Shown: piece by piece, positions 24,601 to 31,052 of the stretch
Layout: the number at the start of each line of letters is the position of its first letter
Numbering within the stretch: the stretch's first letter is position 1
Origin: Limnoperna fortunei
Taxonomy: Eukaryota > Mollusca > Bivalvia > Mytilida > Modiolidae
Direction of reading: 5' to 3'
Length of the DNA stretch: 64,000 nt
Assembly: GCA_944474755.1 (NCBI GenBank)
Contig: OX104114.1
Span: forward strand, 41,047,070-41,111,069
Translations under genes and position numbers: made by a program
The notes under the pieces: model-generated
The model's input: only the letters and a program-made list of their open reading frames with translations
Told to the model about the DNA's origin: nothing
Databases searched by the model: none

Positions 24601-27600
24601 CTAAACAGGACTGTTTAGTGGGTGGTGACAAACAAACTTTGAGACATTGGGGCTGATGGAGTGTTAACATGGCTGCATTATAATTGCAAAATTTCAAAAA
24701 TCTTCTTCAGATAAACCACTTTGCAAATGTTTTTTTTTGGTGGCAGTAAACTGGCATCCTTTTTTTGGTGCAGATTCGAAATCCAAAAGGGGGCCTCTGT
24801 GGCCGAGTGGTTAGGTAGTTCATCTACTAATGATCACTTGGTCTGTCAACACTGAAATTTAGGGTTCGATTCTCACTGCGGGCAGGGTGTATTCGACTCC
24901 AATCTTAATTGACAAGGGTTTTTTTTTTGGGTACTCTGCCTTCCTCCCCCAATAAACAGGATGCCGTGATATATCTGATAAATTGCTGAAAATGGTGTTA
25001 AATATCATTCAAACAAACAATAAATCCAAAAGATGGACACAACTATGAAATATAGCTTAACCTGGGACCCTTTCTGAGAATTGTAAAAACAGCTTTGTCT
25101 CAGAAACCATCCTATACATTTAAACCAGTTCTCTTCTAATTTAAATTTTAAGTGTCAATTACAAATTTAGCATGGCTGTCAGGGCTGTTAGTGCATTTTG
25201 ATTGGATAAAATTTAAAAAAATTCTGACATAACTGCTAAGCAGGTTGAAGTGTCAATTACAAATTTAGCATGGCTGTCAGGGCTTGTGACATTTTAGTAA
25301 TGTTTATCAGATGGTCAGATTATACTATTCTAATTTTTAGATTTTTTTTATCCTGATACAAAATCCAAACATATGAATGGATTCTTCTCAGAACCAGTCA
25401 AACACATGTAAATCAAATCATAACATAGAATGATCAAGAGTCATTCTTTATTATTTTGTGAGTTTTTGGTGCTGATTGATAGCTTTACAACTTTATAGGA
25501 CCAACATTTCTCTGATACTGTTGAAGCATTTAAAAACAAAATTTGCATGAAAATTCATATTCATGTCCCTTGAAAAGTGTAGTCAGTGTTACAGCTCATA
25601 AGGGGTCTATTTTAAAACTTTTTTTTAGGAAGCAGTTGCAGATGGGTTAGAGTATGAACTGTCTGTGTTTAATGATCCAGATAAATGCTACCTATTTAGT
25701 CTAGCCAAAGAATTACAACCGAAGCGAGATGCCCTGGCCAAAGCTTTAACTGAGATTGGTATGGTACCGACAATCCCTGAAGGAGGCTACTTCATGATGG
25801 CTGACATTTCTAATTTAAGTAAGATTGTATGTTTATGACTTGATTTTTAATAATTTTATTACATGAGCTGCAAAAGTAATGATGTCTGGATTTAAAAGAA
25901 ATTGCTGATAATACATGTACTACTTACTTCATCCCAGCTTGAACATTTTTGCAGTATTCATATAGTTTTTCCAAAGCCAGTTTTATCCCATCAACAATTA
26001 CTGCTAGGAAAGCAATATAGTTATCTGTAAGGTGGAGTAGGTGGCATTAGGCTTAGATGTGATGTGATCGAGGGTTAAATTCAAGGTGGCTTCAAATCGT
26101 AGTCATTACCATATATACTTATCTGCTAAGCTGATGGGTTTTAGGAAAAAAAGTCTGGTTGGATTAAGTATTGAAAATAATGATTCACTTTGGATGACCT
26201 TGATGCTAGTAAAAAAAAGATCAATCAAGAATTCTTTTTTTTGGCTGTCTCATTAAACAATAAAGGGGACAATATGACAGAATTTTAAAAAATAGACCCC
26301 ACAATAAAAATTGTTTTATCGAATAGGCCTATGACTGACCCACAACATCACAACATTTCCAAAAATAAAAAAAAGTTCCTTCCTAACCCACCAAAATTTG
26401 GTAATAGAATAGCCCAGATACAAAGTAGATGTTGAAAGCATGCAGGACATGTGAGACTGTAGCTGAGTAGTTGATTGCTTACAATATTAGGGTTATTAGT
26501 TTGTGTCTAATTTTTGGCAAGATGCATTGGCTCCATCCCTAATTGACAAAGATTTTCAGTTTTCCTTCCAAGCCTCATTGGTTCTTCGGCACATGCAATA
26601 AAAACTGGATGCCTTTATATAGCTATTAAACTGTTTCTCTAAATTGCTACATACTTTTTAATGTCTTTGAAGTTTAACTGATATTTCTAAAACACCATAT
26701 TCTTTACAGCACTGTAGTTTTACATTTAATTCGTAATCATGGCATTGTTGACAAAATTTGAATTCTGGAAGAGCATAATTTCTGAATGGATATGGTAAAA
26801 ATGTTCATCCGTGTCAAGATTTTCCGGATTTATTGCATTAGCTGGGATCAAATTTTTACCGATACGATTATACAATTCTACCCTCCACATTTTCAATTTT
26901 GTCAACAATGCCATGATTACGAAAAGTGTTAAAATTATTTAATTAGACCTAGTAGAAATATCAGGGCCAAGAAAGGAAAAAATATAAATTAAACAAAGAT
27001 AGCAGTTTAATACATGTAGCAGAAAATATTTATAAATCCCAAGAGTGTTTTTTGTAGCTTCGTTCCATAAAAAAAAAAGAAAAAAAAGGAGCTACATTAT
27101 TGAAGGGGTTAGCAGCTGTAAAAATAAATGAACAATAATTTGTGGCTATTTTAATGATATTGACATTTCCATACTTACCTATTACAGATATAGATATCCC
27201 AGATGATGGTACAGATGATCCTTACGACTTCAAATTTGTACGATGGTTGTGCAAAGAGAAGGTTAGTTTATTGATAAGGTTTAAATTTCCAAGAAAATAT
27301 ACTTTTTTCTTTTGCATTATGTAAGAGATCAAAGTAGAGCAGACATTGGTATTTATGTGGAGAGGAAAAAGTACTGTCCACCTGGGCTCCAGTGGGCACA
27401 TGTCGTTAATTAGGTGTAGTGCTAAATACAGATTCGTCTACTAAAAAATCATTAGGTATTATAAATAGTTGTTTACTATAAAAAAAAATTTCTGAATTAT
27501 GTTAATTGAAAAGAAGAAAGAAAAAATTTATCTCAATTGGGGCATCGTGTAAGTGTTTAGCCAAATACTAATTATCTCTGGTGTGTTAATTCTGGGCTTG

Positions 27601-29920
27601 TGAACATCGAGTCCAGCTTTGTGCAGGGCATGTTTTTACTCCAAACTTAATTGAGAGTATTGCCATTTTACTTGCTGAAGGTATTTTTTTTTCACTGGGT
27701 TGTATTGCTTACTCCACCAATAAAACTAGAAGCCATGATAAAACTGAAAAATTGCATAACATGGTTCAACAAATTAAAGATAACTACAGTCAGTCTAATA
27801 CAGACTTGATGTTTCATCTGGTATTTCATACACCCTGAGGTCTGCCTTTAGGATTTAACCTCAATAATGTAAAAATAATTAAAAACTGATCCCATCTGCT
27901 ATGTTTTTCTGGAAGCAAAACAGCAAAAAAAAAACGCCAAAATTTATTTCTTAAACATCTGTTCTTTTTCGAGAACTGTAGGGTACACTACACCTTGTAA
28001 AAAAGCCTAACTTTTATCAAATTTAAATCAAACTTTCTTTGATAATGATGAAAACGTTACTTTAACGTCCACCATTGCGTTGACAAAGAACCTTAAAATC
28101 CATTATTTCAAACTAATACCAGGGATAAATTCATTCCCCTCAGGGCGTACTTGGAGCACTTCAGGTGATAATATCTCCATATCTACGGATATTAACTTAT
28201 AATAGCCTTGGGGTGGTCTTGGTAATTGGTCATGTTGACCAATGGCATGTCAAAACTAGATTTCGGAGTATGATTCGGATTTCCATCCTGTTGGGCTGGC
28301 CTGCAATCTTAATTGAAGAAGATTGTAAACTTTCTGGCAGATAGTGGTTTCCCCTGGGAACTCTTGCTCCGTCCATTAATAAAAACTGATATACATGTGT
28401 AGCTAAAACAAATATTGTAAACGTGGTGTAAAACCTACAATTACCAAACAAACAATATATTCTGTTGGTCTTGTAGAAGATTATTTTTATATTTTAGAAA
28501 CTATCTACAATACCTCCATCAGCATTCTACTGCCAGGAACATAAAAACCTTGGAGAGAAGTACCTCAGGTTTTGTTTTATAAAGGTATGGTTTTTTTTAT
28601 ATCTAGGTATATCTGTGGTGTCCAACTATCTAATATTTTTTTCAAGTTACATAAGTGTTGGTGTCTTGATATAGCTGTCTAAGATATGAAGAGGAAATAA
28701 ACCAAACACAAACCTCACAAATTAATCTCTAAAGAATAAAACTGCAAACCACAAAAATTAACAAAAACAAAGAAGCGTAAAGGATAGATTTAATGGCATA
28801 AAAAACTGACTTGGAATAGTCATAATGTATTAACCACAGATTTCAGAGTGGGTAGAACCATTGTAATTACTTAGAGTTCTTTAACTTCATCATAAACTTG
28901 TACTCCTGAAAACATTAGCCCCAAATTCAGTGATCCCAATTGAAATTTTTACTACATAATTAACTCTTCTATCCAAAATCAAAGGTCATTGTTTCCTATC
29001 AGGTACTTCAGCTTCTTTTCCTCCCTAGTTAAAACTGGACATGATGTACCAAGTAGTTGAATACGAGCTAATAATGGTCTTACTGCCATTCAAACAAACT
29101 CCAGCTTCCTTTCCTCCCTAGTTAAAACTGGACATGATATACTAAGTAATTGAATAAGGGCTAAAAATGGTGTTACTGCCATTCATACTTATAATCTTCT
29201 ACCAAATATGGCTACCATTTAAACAAAATTTTATTTGGTGTGGATACTCCTTTGTTGATTATTTTTAAAGCGGTTTCAAATAGCTCTGTCCTACAAATAT
29301 TTAAGATGACTGTGCATGTAGATAAAATTGTATTCACCCAGACAAACCATTTTGTGGAAAAAGGAAATCTTGGAAAGTTATTTTGACAGTAGTTTAAAAT
29401 TGACATCATATTAAATTAAAGTAAAATAAAAAACTTCCTGAATTTTGCTGAAATATTGCTTGCTGGACAATAAACAACAAACAATCAATCAACAACAACA
29501 ATGAACACAGAATTTTCGTATATACACACTGCAATTGGGCACACTGAGCTCTAGTGCCATAAAACCTTTTTGAGTTAAAATGTTTTGCAAAGCAAGAGAA
29601 TTTTCTCAATCACCATGACAACAGAGGAAATTGAAAGATTTGATAGGATGAAATTTAGAATAAAAAAATTCTCTGCAAAGAATTTGTTTATGGCACCCAG
29701 GCCTGATGAGTGACAATATACATGCTTCATGGAGCCTCTGGTTTGTAACTACAAAACCAGACACATAATTAAATGTAAAACTCATACAATAAATATTTGT
29801 AAAAGTTTGTCTATGAATACACATAATTAATGCTTGGTTTTGGTTTTTTTGTAGAAAGATGAAACTCTGAGTAAAGCCCAGGAAATTTTCAAACAGTGGA
29901 AGGAGTCATTAGGAAAATGA
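3586..29920 (+). CDS. KYAT3: Kynurenine aminotransferase / cysteine-S-conjugate beta-lyase, partial gene (11 exons)
   Basis: This is a PLP-dependent fold-type I aminotransferase, which converts kynurenine to kynurenic acid and can cleave cysteine S-conjugates. Exons: 3586-3637, 4839-4940, 5532-5681, 13948-14034, 15176-15298, 15846-15966, 22085-22251, 25629-25818, 27188-27261, 28498-28584 and 29855-29920. All have AG/GT borders and compatible phases, and together they give 405 residues with no stop until TGA at 29918. Family motifs appear in order: [29 protein letters not shown] (PLP-ring Asp), [15 protein letters not shown] (Schiff-base Lys) and YLRFCFIK (substrate-carboxylate Arg). Human KYAT1 has 422 residues and KYAT3 454, so only the N-terminus is missing. 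Signature stretches such as KELQPKRD and IPEGGYF favour KYAT3 over KYAT1. Whether it has a mitochondrial leader cannot be seen. Introns up to 8 kb are filled with transposons. Confidence 0.93.
3890..4410 (+). mobile_element. Helitron/HINE-like element, family B, short copy 1
   Basis: It has the same ends as the copy at 20227: GTCTTGCCTGGGATGAAAG... hairpin, and 3' GCAGGCGAGACA then CTGTGTCCACACTTGT. Its core holds only about two 146-bp units. It shows that repeat number varies between copies. KYAT intron. Confidence 0.72.
4839..4940 (+). CDS. KYAT3: KYAT exon: GFPDF...SQYTRSY
   Basis: It has 34 codons in phase 0, with acceptor ATTTCAG and donor GTGTGTA. It encodes the conserved GFPD turn and the helix leading to QYTR, the N-terminal segment of the aminotransferase fold. 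The following Gly-His-Pro is supplied by the next exon, as expected in this family. Confidence 0.9.
5532..5681 (+). CDS. KYAT3: KYAT exon: GHPRLVNIL...LINPGDE
   Basis: It has 50 codons in phase 0 (acceptor TTTTCAG, donor GTAATT). It contains SVGAYGILF, the segment that contacts the PLP phosphate, and ends at PGDE. Continuing the reading past the donor gives a short unrelated tail and a stop, which confirms the splice point. Confidence 0.92.
5888..6150 (+). mobile_element. tRNA-derived SINE, copy 1
   Basis: A tRNA-like head (GGGGCCTCAGGGGCCAAG) carries a pol III B-box-like sequence, GGTTCAAGTCT, at 5961-5971. The SINE body follows (GGCAGGGTGT...ACTCCAATCTTAAT), with a 3' tail ending TTCAAATAAACAA. 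Head and body recur at 24789, 33582 and, inverted, at 44279. The intron lies between KYAT exons 3 and 4. The head is too degenerate to be a working tRNA. Confidence 0.75.
6774..6898 (+). repeat. 67-bp direct duplication
   Basis: Two diverged copies of a ~67 bp unit start ATGAGTTTG at 6774 and 6841. Each contains GTCTCACCTCA and GAGCTATGCC. No function is apparent. Confidence 0.5.
7028..7290 (+). pseudogene. Decayed Tc1-like transposase fragment
   Basis: Broken frames read [13 protein letters not shown] near 7034 and [12 protein letters not shown] near 7236-7272. These correspond to the second-Asp region (QDNAPCH) and the catalytic Glu block (QSPDLNPIEN) of Tc1 transposases. Stops and shifts separate them, and the sequence before APCH no longer encodes the Asp. 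This relic differs from the intact element at 9044. Confidence 0.6.
7990..8900 (+). repeat. Degenerate ~60-bp tandem repeat region
   Basis: Variants of CTGTTCATTTGTTAAAAAGT, GCTCAAATAGGG and TTATTCCATTTTA recur roughly every 60 bp (for example near 8110, 8238, 8339 and 8399). The inverse of the same consensus appears at 36955-37130, so this is a dispersed family. A fold-back interrupts it at about 8507-8673. Confidence 0.55.
8507..8673. repeat. Small fold-back element with GTTTGCAAAGAGCAC arms
   Basis: GTTTGCAAAGAGCACTAT near 8508 is mirrored by AGAGTGCTCTTTGCAAC near 8655-8671. G-rich runs (GGGGGGAGGGGG and GGAGGGAGGGAGGGAGG) lie between and beside the arms. It is probably a MITE within the degenerate tandem region. 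Confidence 0.45.
9044..10401 (-). mobile_element. Tc1/mariner element, structurally intact
   Basis: It spans 1358 bp between 35-bp terminal inverted repeats (9044-9078 and 10367-10401), starting CAGTGACGTGCCAAAAGT, with one mismatch between the arms. TA dinucleotides flank both ends (9042-9043 and 10402-10403), as for the TA target duplication of this superfamily. It encloses one uninterrupted transposase frame. It lies in the 8 kb KYAT intron between exons 3 and 4, antisense to the gene. The intact frame and near-identical ends suggest recent insertion. Confidence 0.92.
9161..10192 (-). CDS. Tc1-family DD34E transposase, 343 aa
   Basis: It cuts and pastes the surrounding element. Residues 1-50 form the first helix-turn-helix ([20 protein letters not shown]). 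The GRPR linker is at 60-63, followed by a second HTH to about residue 125. The catalytic triad can be read as D155 (IFSDETM), D245 (FQDDNATPH) and E280 (YLNIIENVW), with 34 residues between D245 and E280, i.e. DD34E. A length of 343 is usual for Tc1. The ATG at 10192 directly precedes the DNA-binding domain, and the stop lies about 80 bp inside the left inverted repeat. No frameshift or internal stop is present, so the protein could be functional. PYLNIIE in place of the common PDLNPIE is a family variant. Confidence 0.93.
   Translation of the reverse strand: MARKGKELSSDVKQIIVDLMLQGCKASEIAEMFDINRSTVGRIWEKFKSNESVENKQRSGRPRLVDERGDRQLFRLLKRNRRQSLCDLTNEFNKVTPTKVSKRTVQPRLHSAGYKNRKIRKAITLSEVNRKHRLLWCRARRFNCRKYWETVIFSDETMVVIGKKKSIHVWRKTSEKWNPECLNVLKDPKTVKCMFWGCITRDGVGTLEPIDGNINSQKYIECLDNNLWPVVSKVFGTDPFLFQDDNATPHRSAVTRQWKTDNDIITIDWPPQSPYLNIIENVWLTIKIKLSKCLTEIKSKEDLVSAVQKIWRGLSSVYINSLYSSIPRRIRQVIVSKGYITKY
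10404..11366. other. Intronic AT-rich sequence, little recognisable
   Basis: KYAT intron sequence. The only recognisable feature is an ATCAATCAATCAATCA tail near 11280, preceded by ATATTGCTTGCTGGAAATAAA. The same phrase recurs near 29450, so it may be the 3' end of an unidentified retroposon. Confidence 0.35.
11367..13497 (+). mobile_element. Helitron/HINE-like element, family A, copy 2 (with nested MITE)
   Basis: It has the same plan as the element at 349: TAGCTCACCTGGACC hairpin, ~165 bp repeats and a 3' hairpin ending CTCTAG before TTTT. Its monomers are more diverged and lack the 330-bp dimer structure. A 474-bp MITE at 12727-13200 splits the 3' region. Removing it restores the sequence found intact at about 2270 in copy 1. 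Confidence 0.75.
12727..13200. mobile_element. Mutator-like MITE (CATCCTCACAAGTCAGGG family), copy 1
   Basis: It is 474 bp with inverted repeats of about 80 bp. Ends read CATCCTCACAAGTCAGGG and the inverse, and each arm contains its own short inverted CAGGGTTTC...GAAACCCTG. It is flanked by perfect 9-bp direct repeats GAACAGTTT (12718-12726 and 13201-13209). Copy 1 of family A shows this site empty. A 9-bp duplication with long terminal repeats points to the Mutator superfamily. No transposase frame lies inside. Confidence 0.82.
13498..13947 (+). other. Intron with G10 run and GTCC/ATCC-rich repeat
   Basis: A run of G residues lies at about 13527-13537. CCATCC/GTCCTTC-rich sequence follows, and then a stretch ending in a GAGCAGTAGCTCAC palindrome near 13786. 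It resembles a dispersed molluscan repeat, but I cannot delimit it. The next KYAT exon follows. Confidence 0.35.
13948..14034 (+). CDS. KYAT3: KYAT exon: [15 protein letters not shown]...PLRP
   Basis: It has 29 codons in phase 0 (acceptor TAACAG, donor GTAAGT). [11 protein letters not shown] is the family block following PGDEV, in which the aromatic residues line the active site. An 8.3 kb transposon-rich intron precedes it. Confidence 0.93.
14483..14740 (+). repeat. Dispersed CTGTCTGTCTGTCC-type repeat
   Basis: It contains TACCCCCTTAAACTTGTTTG and a CTGTCTGCCTGTCTGTCTGTCC microsatellite. CAACTCCTCCTAAACCGC and TTTAATGAAACTTAGC follow. This phrase is common in molluscan intergenic DNA as I recall it; only one clear copy is in the window. 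Confidence 0.4.
15176..15298 (+). CDS. KYAT3: KYAT exon: [12 protein letters not shown]...NPNNPVGK
   Basis: It has 41 codons in phase 0 (acceptor TTACAG, donor GTAGGT). It ends in NPNNPVGK, the class I aminotransferase motif whose Asn hydrogen-bonds the PLP 3'-oxygen. The segment [13 protein letters not shown] matches the family position before that motif. Confidence 0.95.
15506..15626. repeat. Near-perfect 55-bp-arm palindrome
   Basis: The arms at 15506-15560 and 15572-15626 match with about three differences around an 11-bp loop (AATAAACCGTG). The outer part (TTCAAATTTCTGAACAGG inward) is perfect. It lies in a short KYAT intron 200 bp before an exon, so the pre-mRNA could form a long hairpin. 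Confidence 0.85.
15846..15966 (+). CDS. KYAT3: KYAT exon: [12 protein letters not shown]...SDEVYEW...KM
   Basis: It has 40 codons plus one base (acceptor GACAG, donor GTAATT). It contains CISDEVYEW, whose Asp pairs with the PLP pyridine nitrogen and whose Tyr contacts the cofactor. The trailing G joins CC of the next exon to make Ala. Confidence 0.95.
16018..19334. mobile_element. 3.3-kb DNA transposon with 32-bp perfect inverted repeats
   Basis: The ends at 16018-16049 and 19303-19334 are exact inverses, reading CCAGAGACATATAATTACAG from each terminus. The flanks repeat ATTAA (16013-16017 and 19335-19339), a 5-bp target duplication. A TTAA duplication with one extra base is an alternative. 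Near 16691 broken frames read [10 protein letters not shown], then [11 protein letters not shown] after a shift, a decayed C2H2-like zinc finger. The interior also holds a 203-bp tandem array. There is no intact transposase. The superfamily is uncertain. Confidence 0.72.
17610..18650 (+). repeat. ~203-bp tandem array, about five units
   Basis: Each unit holds TATTGAAAGGTGAAAAAGGA, TACAAAGTCATACTAGGGTT, ACACATGTTTTAGAGCTTC and ATATAGTATATGG. AAAGGTGAAA starts at 17781, 17984, 18186, 18389 and 18593, a period of 202-204 bp. It lies inside the 3.3-kb inverted-repeat element. Confidence 0.85.
19785..21645 (+). mobile_element. Fold-back repeat family (GGTGTGGAAAAAATATTTC), split by family B element
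   Basis: The left part (CGGTGTGGAAAAAAATATTTC near 19806 to about 20226) and the right part (about 21482-21645, ending ACCAATGTAAGATCC) together match the uninterrupted copy at 36365-36760. The 20227-21481 Helitron-like element sits between them. This copy is the more diverged one. Confidence 0.6.
20227..21481 (+). mobile_element. Helitron/HINE-like element, family B, copy 2
   Basis: The 5' end is a hairpin: GTCTCGCCT, GTGAC-gaaa-GTCGC, then an AGGCTAGAC arm. GGCGGCGG-rich DNA follows, then about seven 146-bp units; GACCTTGACCTCAATTTC starts at 20551, 20697, 20843 and 20989. The 3' end carries GCAGGCGAGAC, the inverse of the 5' end, and then CTGTGT...ACACTTGTG. The plan parallels family A: sub-terminal inverted repeat, tandem core and short terminal hairpin. 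No coding capacity. Confidence 0.72.
22085..22251 (+). CDS. KYAT3: KYAT exon with Schiff-base lysine: [10 protein letters not shown]...CPTPIQ
   Basis: It has two bases completing the split Ala codon, then 55 codons (acceptor TTGTAG, donor GTAATT). [16 protein letters not shown] contains the Lys that forms the internal aldimine with PLP, encoded at 22135-22137. [15 protein letters not shown] is almost invariant in KYAT enzymes. A 6.1 kb intron precedes it. Confidence 0.97.
22335..24540 (+). repeat. 41-bp minisatellite, about 54 units
   Basis: The unit is about 41 bp: TTGTTGGGGGTGGCAGTAAA, CTGTCATCCTCTTCCTC, then GTCC or ATCA. The first two G5 runs start at 22345 and 22386. Point variants and small deletions accumulate towards the right; the CTCGTC and CTCATC subtypes alternate. 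It lies in the KYAT intron between the lysine exon and the next. Since 41 is not a multiple of 3, the open frames across it are repeat artefacts. Confidence 0.95.
24789..25020 (+). mobile_element. tRNA-derived SINE, copy 2
   Basis: The head GGGCCTCTGTGGCCGAGTGG has a good A box. The B box GGTTCGATTCT is at 24863-24873. The body GGCAGGGTGTATTCGACTCC and a tail ending TTCAAACAAACAA follow. It is the best-preserved tRNA-like head in the window. Confidence 0.8.
25151..25290 (+). repeat. Direct duplication of ~36 bp, 98 bp apart
   Basis: GTGTCAATTACAAATTTAGC and ATGGCTGTCAGGGCT occur at about 25151 and again at about 25249. It is unexplained, possibly a local segment duplication. Confidence 0.55.
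25629..25818 (+). CDS. KYAT3: KYAT exon: [11 protein letters not shown]...[12 protein letters not shown]
   Basis: It has 63 codons plus one base (acceptor TTTTAG, donor GTAAGA). [10 protein letters not shown] and [13 protein letters not shown] are the C-terminal small-domain landmarks; these favour KYAT3 over KYAT1. The final A joins AT of the next exon to form Asn. Confidence 0.94.
26440..26645 (+). mobile_element. Diverged SINE fragment
   Basis: GCTGAGTAGTTGATTG resembles the A-box region. AATTGACAAAGATTTTCAG and AATAAAAACTGGATGCC match the SINE body and tail. It lacks a recognisable B box. Confidence 0.45.
26730..26923. mobile_element. 194-bp fold-back MITE
   Basis: TTCGTAATCATGGCATTGTT from the left end is exactly mirrored by AACAATGCCATGATTACGAA at the right; the arms continue with GACAAAATT for about 29 bp. 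No clear target duplication is visible. KYAT intron. Confidence 0.65.
27188..27261 (+). CDS. KYAT3: KYAT exon: [24 protein letters not shown]
   Basis: It has two bases of the split Asn codon plus 24 codons (acceptor TTACAG, donor GTTAGT). [13 protein letters not shown] corresponds to the family's EPYDYKFVKWM helix. Confidence 0.93.
27600..27780 (+). mobile_element. Diverged SINE fragment
   Basis: ATCGAGTCCAGC, GCAGGGCATG, ACTCCAAACTTAATTGAGAG and AAAACTAGAAGCCATGATA match the B-box-to-tail part of the SINE family. The head is lost. Confidence 0.5.
28262..28460 (+). mobile_element. Diverged SINE fragment
   Basis: GCAATCTTAATTGAAGAAG, CCCCTGGGAACTC and ATTAATAAAAACTG match the SINE body, as does the tail ending AACAAACAATAT. 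It ends about 40 bp before the next KYAT exon. Confidence 0.5.
28498..28584 (+). CDS. KYAT3: KYAT exon: [12 protein letters not shown]...YLRFCFIK
   Basis: It has 29 codons in phase 0 (acceptor TTTTAG, donor GTATGG). [11 protein letters not shown] is the conserved strand-turn, and YLRFCFIK carries the Arg that binds the substrate alpha-carboxylate. Confidence 0.95.
29008..29190 (+). repeat. Tandemly duplicated SINE tail, ~97-bp unit
   Basis: TTTCCTCCCTAGTTAAAACT, GGACATGAT and ACTGCCATTCA occur twice, about 97 bp apart (near 29010 and 29106). They match the 3' part of the tRNA-derived SINE. Confidence 0.6.
29855..29920 (+). CDS. KYAT3: KYAT last coding exon: [21 protein letters not shown], stop
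   Basis: It has 21 codons and TGA (acceptor TTGTAG). It matches the C-terminal helix of KYAT enzymes in both position and length. Confidence 0.94.
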   Translation, partial: KDETLSKAQEIFKQWKESLGK

Positions 29921-29933
29921 TTAGAAGTTTGTG

Positions 29934-29939
29934 AATAAA
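29934..29939 (+). terminator. Candidate polyadenylation signal for KYAT
   Basis: AATAAA lies 14 bp after the KYAT stop. Use of it would give a very short 3' UTR. Further AATAAA hexamers occur near 32430, 32510 and 33225, so the real 3' end could be later. Confidence 0.4.
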
Positions 29940-30890
29940 ACCATTTGTGAATTGTAATTTATCTATGGTAGCTATTTGGTTGTTATGACTTAGACTGTTT
30001 GTTATTTAGATAATTGTATTGTTAACATTTTATGCAGACGTCTAACTATCCCAGTTCAGTATTAGTGAGTTTATATTCAGTGTTGATGTAACATTTACTT
30101 ATTCATTGTGTCACATCATTTGTCCACTTGGCCAAACAAAAAACAAACAACCAAATTTTGGTTTGCTGTTTTATTAGTTTTATTAGATTTCCAGATTACT
30201 AGCAACTACCACCAATCAAATTTTTCAATGACAAATAGAAGTGCCTTTAGACCCCCACTCATGAACAACATGAGCTAGAAATATAAAGGAATTGATTACT
30301 ATGCTATCTGTGTATTAGTTATTGCCATTTTTTCCCCCCCAAAAATGTACTTATAATAGCGCTAATACATAAATAATTAACCAACAATTCTATTGCACAT
30401 GATTAATGTCAGATTTTTCCCATGTTTTTTACTCTGATGTGTACCAGTTATGGCCACCAAGTTGTATTGAATCTATTGTTAACAACTTTCGTCCTATGGA
30501 AAAATCCTATATTATGAAGATATAATGTCATTGTCAGATAGTTTTAGCTTCACATTTTGTTGTAATTGCTGATTGTGTTCTCTTTTTGATTGTTAGATAA
30601 AACTTTCCATGTACACTCGTATTTTAGGGGACACATCAGTCAAATTTTTTTCTTGCAATACATGAATATAAACACCAATAGTGATCAATTGTACATGGAA
30701 TGGGGTGTATTCTGATGTTTTATATGAAGTAACACGTACAAAGCTAAATGTCAGCTCAATACTTTATTATTATAGCACTAGGATTATAAACATGCCTGTG
30801 TATTTGCAGTACACATGTAGCTACATTGTAAGATGTGCATTTTTTAACAATGGAAAAGGACATATTCTTGTTAGAAACATATGTTTAGCC
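29940..30890. other. KYAT 3' flank, no gene seen
   Basis: AT-rich DNA that may be a long 3' UTR or intergenic. It contains no recognised repeat. Confidence 0.35.
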
Positions 30891-31052
30891 ATCAACACTA
30901 ATAGTAAAAGTAGCCTAAATGTTAGTCCAAGAATTCTCTGCCGTCCAACTCTTTTATTTTTGAGTGGTACAATCAACACTAATAGTAAAAGTAGCCTAAA
31001 TGTTAGTCCAAGAATTCTCTGCCGTCCAACTCTTTTATTTTTGAGTGGTACA
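30891..31052 (+). repeat. Exact 81-bp tandem duplication containing a MITE end
   Basis: The units at 30891-30971 and 30972-31052 are identical. Each contains TTAGTCCAAGAATTCTCTGC followed by CGTCCAACTCTTTTA, a variant of the terminal repeat of the MITEs at 37391 and 46093. It is thus a solo MITE end plus flank, duplicated. The open frame of 137 codons crossing it (30681-31094) has no recognisable domain; I do not call it a gene. Confidence 0.85.
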
